A stretch of 64,000 nt of DNA from Saturnia japonica. Lineage: Eukaryota; Arthropoda; Insecta; Lepidoptera; Saturniidae. The translations under genes and the position numbers were made by a program. Location of the stretch: the NCBI GenBank assembly GCA_033032175.1, contig CM065307.1, forward strand, positions 7,440,001-7,504,000. Direction: 5' to 3'. Of this stretch, positions 55,616 through 64,000 are shown piece after piece. Position 1 is the stretch's first letter; each line of letters opens with the position of its first letter. The notes beneath the pieces are model-generated. The model saw only the letters and a list, made by a program, of their open reading frames with translations, did no database searches and had not been told where the DNA came from.

Positions 55616-56876
55616 AGTATTCGAAAAAGTCGTTTTCAAACAACTTTATTCTTCTCTTAAACATTCCCTTAACGATCGGCAACATGGCTTTATAAAAGGA
55701 AGATCTACTACATCAAATCTTATCCTGTCTAGTGATTACATAACTTACTACATGTCAGAGCTTGCCCAGGTAGATGTAATTTATACTGATTTCAGTAAAG
55801 CATTTGACAGGATAGATCATGAAATCCTGCTTTGCAAACTGAGAGATATAGGGATTCGGGGTAATGTGTTTAGGTGGTTTTCATCTTATGTCAAGAACAG
55901 ATGCCAAACTGTAGTTCTAAATGGCTATACATCTTCGCCGATGCAGATTCCTTCAGGAGTTCCTCAGGGATCTTTATTGGGTCCTCTGCTCTTTAACATT
56001 TTTATTAATGATATACCATCCTGTTTTACCACTTGCAAAATTCTTCTCTACGCTGATGACCTTAAAATTATATGTCCTGTTAAAACTGTTTCCGATGTAG
56101 TTCGTATTCAATATGATTTAGATAAGTTTCAAAATTATTGTACTCTAAATAAATTAGATTTAAATGTCACGAAATGTCAAGTTATAACATATACCCGTAA
56201 ACTCAATCCGATTCTGCACAATTACTTTCTTAAAAATACTAAATTATCACGAGTTAATGCTGTTAGAGATTTAGGTGTTATTTTTGACTCCAAACTAATA
56301 TTTGATAAGCATATTGATAATGTTGTCAAAAAAGCTTCTAAAGCATTAGGGTTTGTATTTCGATTATCCAATGAATTTAAATATGTTAAAACTTTTAAAA
56401 TTCTTTATTGTTCTTTTGTTCGAACCCATCTTGAATACGCATCTAAAGTCTGGAACTCCAATTATAATATATATATCACACGCATTGAGAAAATACAAAA
56501 GCGGTTTCTTCGTTTCCTACAGTTTAAATCTGAAATAATTGTACCAGATTACACATCGCGCTGTAAAAAATTTCATATGCTCCCGCTGTATACACGAAGA
56601 GAAATAGCTGATGTATCATATCTTTTGTGTATACTCAATGGCCTAGTTGACTGTTCGGAGATACTGAGCAAAATTAACCTACGTGTACCGGCAGCATCTT
56701 TTAGAAACCCTAACATACTTTATAGTCCTATAGTTAGAACTACCTACAGACAAAATTCCTATTTCATTCGAGTAAGCAGCAGTATGAATAAATTAGTTAG
56801 TGATTTAGACATTGATATATTTGATACAACTGTGCAGAAGTTGAAAGCTCTTTTGAATTCTTATTTCTTTTGTTAA
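55612..56876 (+). pseudogene. LINE reverse transcriptase, main part
   Basis: Reading continues in the second frame from about 55612 to a TAA at 56874-56876, giving about 420 residues with no further stop. It contains SKVFEKVVFKQLYSSL, HGFIKGRSTTSNL, DFSKAFDRIDHEILLCKL (catalytic Asp), GVPQGSLLGPLLFNIFINDI and LLYADDLKII (YADD catalytic pair). Then come DLNVTKCQVITYTRK and DLGVIFDSKLIFDKHI, and a C-terminal IEKIQKRFLRFLQFK segment. The order fits the Jockey/CR1 group, which lacks an RNase H domain here. All three catalytic Asp residues are kept. It can be inactive because it lacks the 5' endonuclease and has the frameshift. Confidence 0.88.
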
Positions 56877-57031
56877 TATTTTTGTGTTCTTCCGTCTACT
56901 TTATTTTTTTTTTATATAAGTACATAATTATATGTGAGAACTTGTAAATGGCCTTCATTAATTTATACATGTAACTTAAATAAGTACTTAGCTGTAAGTT
57001 TTCTTAAAATATTAAAATAAAATAAAATATA

Positions 57032-58324
57032 CCCCTAATATGATGTGGAACACCGATCTCAGTATATATGCTCAACTTGACCGCCGAGTGCATACAGCGT
57101 TCAAAATGTGTATCTTATATTAATAAAATTTCGACAGGTTAATGTAAAATGGAGCGATCCATTTACGTAATAAGGTGGTTTAACTTTGGCTTAAAAACAA
57201 AGATCCGCTTCAATGTCTAATATTTTAGGGAGAGTTCTGTTAAGTAGTGAACTTTAAATAATATATTTTAATTGTAAATAAATAGTAAATATACTGTGTT
57301 CTATTCAATGTAACGAGACAAAACCGCCTAGAATTACTATGTATTGGCATTATGAAAAAAAAAATTGATTGACAATCTTCTAGGACAATCTTCCAGCTAT
57401 TGATTATTTAACTATACATTTAAAAAATATTTTTGTTTAATTTATTTTAATATTTTTAACTTACTTGGTCCTGTGCATATGAACAAAAAAATATTTTTCT
57501 TGCTTATTTGGTTTGTATAGGATCGTAATGAGTCAACCGTATATTCAAGAGACATCTATTATGGTTGCGTAATGAGTAAAAAAGTATTAATTATAAATTG
57601 AGATTACTCCAGTCGAGACAGCAAGCATAACAATGTGGCTACGTCTAAATACATACATGTGTGAAGGATAATAGCGTGAATTGTAGTAATGGCTTCGACT
57701 AAGCAACATTTTGTTTTTAATGCTGGCATATTGGCAAATATTTTTATTCAATTTTGGAAGTGTTTAAAATTATCTAATAACCTTTGTATATCTCATAAAT
57801 AAAACCGCTATAATTGTAATTTTTTTACGATGTCTATAAAGTTTAATGAAATATGCCTTGTTTAATAGAAAATATCCCTTTTTATATCTGTATACCACGA
57901 GCGATATCACGCAAATATATATATATTTCTAAACTTATGATAAAGCAGTAAAAGTAGACCAGTATAAATTTGAGTATTCCGACAGACTAATACATAAATA
58001 ATTCAGTTTATACTGCCCGGTATATCGATTCGTATGAAAGTTTTCCGCCTGAACAAATTGTCCGCAAAGCGCAAGTCTCACTCCTTGTGAACGATACTAC
58101 TGCCGATAGCACTCGTAATTTCCGCTCACAGGATCGTCCCTTTCAAAAGATTCACGCCTGGTCCAGGAAATGAAAATCCCTCTCGTTTAAATCGTGTGCC
58201 CCGCCCCGGCTTTGAGATTTTACGAAATATTTCTATTGAGTATATTTTATTCATTATAGGTTTAGCGTTACAATCTCATCTTATGTAAGTGTTAATTATT
58301 ATATATTCTTTATTGCACAAAAAA
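57032..58324. other. intron sequence without supported features
   Basis: AT-rich. Nothing supported. Confidence 0.4.
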
Positions 58325-58379
58325 AAAACAAATGGAGGACTTAATGCTAAAAAGCATTCTCTACCAGTCTTCCAATCAA

Positions 58380-58617
58380 TTCAATGTGGCCCAAGATGGT
58401 GACACTCGAAGTCTACTGGGAAAGCTGACTCAGATGCAGCTCCGGGAATACACCTATAGGTGCTTGACGATAGATTTTCAATTTGGGGGTGGAAGCTTGC
58501 CAGGTGGACATTAGAAGATGTTTTCCTTCCCCGAAAGCTCAGGCTCATTGTAGGGATTCGAATGAACTGATGACGTCGATCAACGCGGTGTCCGTACACG
58601 CTACCACTGGCCATCAT
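58380..58617 (-). mobile_element. tRNA-derived SINE, copy 3
   Basis: On the minus strand: TGGCCAGTGGTAGCGTGTAC, ACCGCGTTGATCGACGTCAT, TTCGAATCCC (B box), then TGAGCCTGAGCTTTCGGGGA and GGAAAACATC. Further on are CCTATAGGTGTATTCCCGGA and TGTCACCATCTTGGGCCAC, matching the body of the copy at 10790. It ends about 50 bp before the second Hs6st exon. Confidence 0.7.
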
Positions 58618-58668
58618 TGCCAGAGCACTGATCCATCATTACATAAGCGTTTGTAATGTTTGTTACAG

Positions 58669-58766
58669 AGGCCGTGCAACTGTCAGCGTGCACGAAAACG
58701 GTGCCATTGCTTTCGACCTCACAGCAACGAAATATGGCTCTTTTCGAGATATTCTACTGGCTGGAA
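58669..58766 (+). CDS. Hs6st: heparan-sulfate 6-O-sulfotransferase, next exon (partial)
   Basis: 98 bp: 32 codons and two bases. It follows the acceptor TTGTTACAG and precedes the donor AA|GTGAGT. It reads in the same phase as the exon at 38594, giving ...DLK-RPCNCQRARKRCHCFR. The cysteine pairs C-N-C and C-H-C and then SNEIWLFSRYSTGW are strongly conserved in HS6ST enzymes. The split codon AA- should become Lys with the next exon, consistent with GWKCGLHADW-type sequence in insects as I recall. That next exon was not found downstream to 64000. The match to the family is unambiguous despite the small size. Confidence 0.92.
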
Positions 58767-60192
58767 GTGAGTACTTTTTTATAAGATATTTTAAAGTGTG
58801 ATTTTAAAGCTTTATATTTAAATTGAGAATTTTAATAAGCGTCGAGCAGTGTATTATATAATTTAAAAAAAATGTGAGTAAGCCTTGCTACTAAGTCAGT
58901 AGGAATACCTACGGTTACACTATAATACCATTACTGAGTACCAACTGTATATGTTTAAAAAACACGCATTGCCTTTTGTAAGCTCCAAATGTTTGATACT
59001 AAAGTATTAAATACATCCTATAGGAACAATGTGCTTTTTCTGAATTTTTATACTTTTATCTCAATACATAACACTTTAGAGCGCGTATAAGTCTGTGAAG
59101 TTTCTACGCTTTGTGCCTTGAAAGGAATTTAAGACTGCGATAAAATTAAAAGTACGTGTATAGAATCATAATAAAAACATAGCAATATATTGCTGTCATA
59201 GTAATTATTTAGACGGACGAAATTTGAATATGAATTGTCATGATTGTTGTTCGCGGCGCGGAACAACAGGAACATTCGATTACATCAGCGGCGCCGGCGA
59301 CCACTTGTCCTTGGTTCCATCGTCGCCCGTCCCGTTTTGGGCATGTAAATGTGCCGAATGTTCATAAATAAATAGGTACACGGCGTATTTTGAATCGATC
59401 AAATCACTCCCTGACTATTGTTCACTGTCATTGGGATTATACGGCCATTTTGTCGAACGTGGTAGGCATTGTTGATCGAGAGCGAACTTCTGTGATTAGT
59501 ATTAACCGGGTACAGAGGCCGTAAACATTTGGACGCGCACCAAAATACTAGATTGTCCGTACGTGGTCATGAAGAGATATTTTGGCGGCGCTCTAGATAG
59601 TCTGATTGCTTTTATACGGCTATAAGTATAAATATTAGGGTATAAAATAGTATTATATTTGTGGAATACAGTTCCACTAAAACATAACTGCTGGATATTA
59701 TCATACAAAAGGGGTCGTTGGTGTTAGGGATGTGTTGCGCTCGGTAGTTTTGTTGTAAATATCGTTTATATTAAGATAAGAATTCGTGTTATAGTGAATC
59801 TAAACGATTTTTATACAATACTTGCTTTCCATGACTTCGCTCGTGTAGAATATAATAATTGTATTGTGTTTCATTTTAACAACAAAGTTGTTAGTTTTAA
59901 CTACACTTTGTTGTGAAATCAACATAGTGTGCAAACAGTGTACTTAATTTATGTTAACAAAGCTGCCGTCAAAAAGCATAGTATTTTGTACACCACAGTA
60001 GTGGTTATTGCTGTTTGGTACCAAAATTATCAGGCTACTATTGGAATTGATTCTGGAACAAGCCACAGATAAATATGTCCTAAATAATGGTACAAACTTT
60101 CTACGCTTAGGTGTTGTCTTTTGAAAAACGCCGTTTTTACCTGTTTTAATAATTTGGTCAAATAGTATTAATATCAAGTGTATAAAGATTTT
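58767..60192. other. intron sequence after the second Hs6st exon
   Basis: Starts with the donor GTGAGT. The only notable patch is a GC-rich one at 59250-59340. No further Hs6st exon. Confidence 0.45.
59250..59340. other. GC-rich patch in intron
   Basis: TTCGCGGCGCGGAACAACAG and GCGGCGCCGGCGACCACTTG stand out. GAACATTCG (59270) and CGAATGTTC (59355) form an inverted pair around it. It may be an intronic regulatory element or a small transposon. Undecided. Confidence 0.3.
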
Positions 60193-60571
60193 TCAATAGA
60201 AAGTAGCTTGGCAAATTGTCGCTACGTTTCCTGATGGTAAGTACAGTACTCCCATCAGATAATATATAGAGAACGTTTTAGTTCGTGTTGAGATTGAGGT
60301 TACCGTAAAACTGTGACTCCGAACCCCAGCGCCTATGGTTCTGTTGTGGAAAGGATAGGAGGGAATTATATTGAACAGCTCTTCATAACACTTCACCATG
60401 ATACAAACGGTAGAACACACTCAGTGAAGCAATGTTCCTTGCACGTTCCACGCCTAAGGTATTGAGGCTGTCAAGCATTGTTAGCGAAATGTTCTGGAGA
60501 GTAGGGAGGAGGGTAAAACTAATAAAATCCAATCGTAAAATAGCATTTCCCATACAAACTTTGGCGCCCAC
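60193..60571 (-). pseudogene. LINE ORF2 C-terminal fragment
   Basis: Two overlapping minus-strand frames join by a frameshift near 60390. The first has LTMLDSLNTLGVERARNIAS and LSVFYRLYHGE, the second CYEELFNIIPSYPFHNRT and SHSFTVTSISTRTKTFSI. The arrangement (LEHRR..SL.VFYRLYxGEC..EL..LIP....) is the C-terminus of a lepidopteran non-LTR retrotransposon as I recall. The clade is not certain. Confidence 0.6.
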
Positions 60572-63500
60572 TTTGTCTCTTTTAGAGGTTGAATTTCGTG
60601 AAATTTATTCTTAAACTTTGTGTACAATATAAAAATAAAACTTTTTGCAAATTTCACATGTATTTATATATATCCTTAGTAATTTGAACAGGGCGATGAT
60701 GAGTCAGTCAGGACAAAGCCTTTTATATATATATTTATAGATAGATACAAATATGTATTTAATTTTTTATAGTTTATTTAATTGAATAAAATTAACTTGT
60801 AAATCTATAGACTGTTTCCATCTTTATATTTGCGTTAGATTCACTTGATTTTGAAATTACAATAATTTCAATGCCAATCGGCATCAATGGAGTTAAATAG
60901 TGAATGTGTCGTGATTCTCAATGAAGGGAATTATTTATGAATACCCGGAAACAATTATAATGAATGCGACTTTGGAACAATTGTTACGTCGCAAGTGCTC
61001 GATTAAATCAATTTGGTAGCGTGAAAACCGTCACCGTCTCATTGCTATGCTGTTAAGTAAGCCGTAAATTAACTGGTATTCACGTGGTGGGGGTATCCAC
61101 TAAATCGACTGTACCGGTGGTCTATTCAATATTGAACACGTGTACAATAGATATGAAATTAAATGGCCACAACTTTATATTATTAACTGGAATATATTTC
61201 TATCATGAATACAAACTGCTCCAATTCACACCCACAGCCTAATAAACGCTATTAAATACGTCAAATATTCAACAAAGTAGAGTTTTTTTAGTTTTGTAAA
61301 CCCATGTGGCATGAAACTACTTTTTTTTGACTTGTCCAATCAATTATATATTTTATCGAGTTAATCTTTTTAGGTTTGATAGATAGAGCAAGTAAAAATA
61401 AAACGCTTAACATGGAAATGTTTGTGTTTTCTGAAACAGCACGAGGTATGATATTCTTTGATCAATTTCAACAGAATATAAGCAATTCCTTGCACCCTCT
61501 TCGTTACAAAGGATATCCGCCGTTGATTTTTGTGAAAGGAAAATATATCCGAGGAATAAAATAAATATACGCTCGAATATAGATGAATGTTAAACGGAAA
61601 TATGTATTCAGTAGTATACGTTTATTGCCAATGTTTTTGATGAAAAATATGATTTAACCAGAATTGAAAGTTTAGTACCAGTTGGCTTGGATAACGTTGT
61701 ATATCGAAGATGGAGCTTAGGTACGTGGTGGGGTGACTCCTATGTTAATCTGTTCGATATTATCTGCAAATGAGGTAGTCATTGCTATTATTCAATTGAT
61801 AATTGACTCAAGTTCTCGGATATTGCCTTGTATGGATTTTGTGACAATATCAAGGCATCGTATAGGTATATATGACAAACTGCGTCTGCATGTATGGTAC
61901 GGTTATTATTATAATACTGCGTTTATATTTGATTTGCACGCTTCATAACTGATCGTTAATAACTTGTTGGTGTACTTGTACTGTGAGTCGTGACAAAAAA
62001 TGTTTGAGTATGTAGTATTAAAAAATATTGTTATGGTAAATAGATTTTATATAATTATGATTACTGTTTTTCTATTCTATTTTTAATGATATTAAACTAT
62101 GAATATTTCATGTATTTTATTTTTATGTATTCAGATGCGTCTACAAGAAAATGGATGATACAAAGGGTAATTTAAATTTACGTGCGTGACGGTTAAGTTG
62201 AGCTCGGTTACATAACGATGTATTCAAAATTTGAATTACATATGAATATTTTATTCATTATTCATAACACTTAATCTTTCTCCGGCTCACAGTGTAAACA
62301 ATACACAACAACCGAAATCATCCTTCCTTAATTCATTTCATGCGTAGTTGTGTTATCAAGGAACCCAACAATAATAAGTACGAGTATCTCGGAACCAGAG
62401 ACAAGAGATTGAATGCACTTAGAAAGTTGTTATAATATTCTCACGGGGCAATGTTGGCGTTAGAGTCGTCGGTTAGCTTGTAAACTATTAATTTGATCGT
62501 CAGACCTCCCATGTTGATCTTGGGCGTTTCGGGCGACGACGGGAGTCCCTCTTTATTATTGTTTGTCTAGTTGCATTTAAATTAAGATAACCCCATTGTC
62601 AGTTTTAATGAAACATGTATATATATAGATACTTTGACGGATTAAATGGACGGAATAAAGAATTTTAACTTATCAGGAATGTCGTGATCATGCTGTTCAT
62701 TAACAAGAGCTGTACATTGAAGATGATTGAGAAAAATCCTACGGGGCGTTTATAATCATTGACAGAACACATTTCGATAGATTTTGATATTTTTGTCTGT
62801 CTGACTATATACTATGTGCTGAATGCTTGTACGTCAATCACGCAAAAACTACTGCTCCGAATTTAATGAAATTAGGAATGATTGTAGTTTATAGTCTGAA
62901 GGTACATTTAGGATGGAGGATGAAATATCTGATGGAACTCTGTAATATATTTAAAATAATTTCTGAAACAAGACGTTTGGCTATATTTACAACATTTGCT
63001 CTTGTAGCTCTTGTTTTCTCTTTGTGATTGTAAGTTCTAAACAGTATAATTCATAATTTCTTAAAGCACTTTCACGGTACATTATAATTTATCAATTTTC
63101 AGTTGGTGGATTTATAACACTAACTATTATACTACTATTATAAAGAGCTAATAGGAAGCTAGAGGATGCCAAAATTTCATGGAAGTTTCGTATTAGTGCA
63201 CTAAGATAGTTGTGTAAATGCTAAGTTTAGGTTATGATGGGACTCATATGTTTGAAACTCTTTTGAACCCCAAGTCCCTAAATTAAAAATAGATAGTAGT
63301 TATGCTCCGAGTACTTCTTATACCGAATAAACAATTACCAAGTATTATTCGATATTATGTTTACCGAACCGAATACTCTGCCGAGTAACTCGGTTTAGTT
63401 TACGCAGGTATATTGGGTGCGAACACAGGTTTAAACATACATGGTTGCAACGTGCGGCTGGATAACGAGCAGTTCTCACCTCTTTACTTTTTGAAGCATT

Positions 63501-64000
63501 TCCAAGAAGTTACGATGTTGAGTTCAAACAGTAGTGAATGTGATAAAAATAAACTTGCTTCTACTATGTTAATGATTTTATAAAATGCTTCAAATATTAT
63601 GGAGGAATGTCATGCAAGTTATTGGAATTGCTACGAGGAACTAGCATCTACAGCGCTGCTAAAGTGTGAAGATCGAAAGAACAATAGCACTGCTTTATAA
63701 TTGGAGATTTATTACCACGAGATAAAAGTCCGTTCGATTGGTTGTTAAAAAATAAAACAAGTTTGGCTTGGTATATTTATAGAAAAATTTGTTTTAGAAG
63801 CAGATAAGTGAAGCATGAACGGAAAAGGAAAGGCTGCTACCAGATAGGGCATAGTGTTTTTCTGTAGCGTAACTTGCCATTGCTAAAATTCCAATATTAA
63901 TGTAAAGGTATTGTTTTCTATTTAATTAAATATGTTCGTTTTATTTACATGATTTATCTGAAAGCGATTAATATATATTACTATTATTAAGAGGTAAGAT
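60572..64000. other. distal intron or intergenic sequence without supported genes
   Basis: AT-rich. 62826-62920 (AATCACGCAAAAACTACTGC) resembles the interior of Helitron-like repeats. No exon with HS6ST features was found in any frame I checked. Confidence 0.45.

Larger units (their letters stand above)
55165..57031 (+). mobile_element. 5'-truncated Jockey/CR1-type LINE, reverse transcriptase almost intact
   Basis: The reverse-transcriptase ORF runs from about 55187 to 56876, followed by a 3' untranslated region ending in TAAAATAAAATAAAATA near 57031. The endonuclease domain is missing (5' truncation near 55165). Only one lesion is visible in the ORF, a one-base shift at a T-run (55605-55611). 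No target duplication was identified. Confidence 0.85.
38831..58668 (+). other. Hs6st intron, 19,838 bp, transposon-rich
   Basis: Donor GTGGGT at 38831, acceptor TGTTACAG ending at 58668. The junction joins codons AAG|AGG in phase 0 and restores the HS6ST order ...DLDLK-RPCNC. The intron holds a Helitron with clean ends, a split Helitron-like copy with a hairpin, a hAT element, a dead mariner, a SINE and a near-intact LINE. Whether small exons of other genes lie within is unresolved. Confidence 0.85.

Noticed and set aside
56353..56538. 61-codon + strand frame
   Set aside because: Out-of-frame overlap with the LINE reverse transcriptase.
62827..63027. 66-codon + ORF as a membrane protein
   Set aside because: The hydrophobic C-terminus is AT-driven and the 5' part matches Helitron-like repeat interior sequence.

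Overview
The window looks like nuclear DNA from an insect, most probably a moth or butterfly. It is strongly AT-rich, has no compact genes, and consists mostly of interspersed repeats. Several repeats have hallmarks common in lepidopteran genomes: short Helitron-like elements (5' TC, 3' hairpin then CTAG-T) and tRNA-headed SINEs. The order assignment is an inference from repeat types and was not checked by a database search.

Only one host gene is visible. Two exons on the + strand, 38594-38830 and 58669-58766, encode consecutive parts of heparan-sulfate 6-O-sulfotransferase (Hs6st), a Golgi enzyme that 6-O-sulfates heparan sulfate. The first carries the QKTGGT PAPS-binding loop, the second the CNC/CHC cysteines and WLFSRYSTGW. 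They join in phase across a 19.8 kb intron. The signal-anchor exon and the remaining catalytic exons were not found and may lie outside the window.

Layout. 1-8 kb: a mariner N-terminal fragment, a Helitron-like copy, a decayed hAT element with an 8-bp target duplication (2323-3102), and a GC-rich 5'-truncated LINE with a 15-17 bp target duplication inserted into an inverted-repeat element. 8-15 kb: a Helitron relic, a Jockey-type LINE, a SINE and a foldback element. 15.6-17.5 kb: a Helitron interrupted by an apparently intact rosa-like (DD41D) mariner with perfect 32-bp inverted repeats. 18.1-19.8 kb: a Transib-like element whose ends begin with CACAGTG, the RAG recombination-signal heptamer, with 322-bp inverted repeats and a remnant of the transposase C-terminus. 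20.8-21.6 kb: a DDE transposase pseudogene. 22-38 kb: scattered Helitron, SINE and LINE-tail copies and a 123-bp tandem repeat. 38.6-58.8 kb, mainly the Hs6st intron: a Helitron-like copy split by an insertion containing a long hairpin (42.5-43.7 kb), a hAT element with an 8-bp target duplication (48405-49172), a dead mariner (53.2-54.2 kb), a SINE, and a LINE reverse transcriptase intact except for one homopolymer frameshift (55.2-57.0 kb). 59-64 kb: one LINE fragment and otherwise featureless sequence.

The most notable items are the intact DD41D mariner with a paralogous empty site elsewhere in the window, the Transib-like element, the long hairpin, and the nearly intact LINE. No bacterial-type system, CRISPR array, true tRNA or rRNA gene was found.
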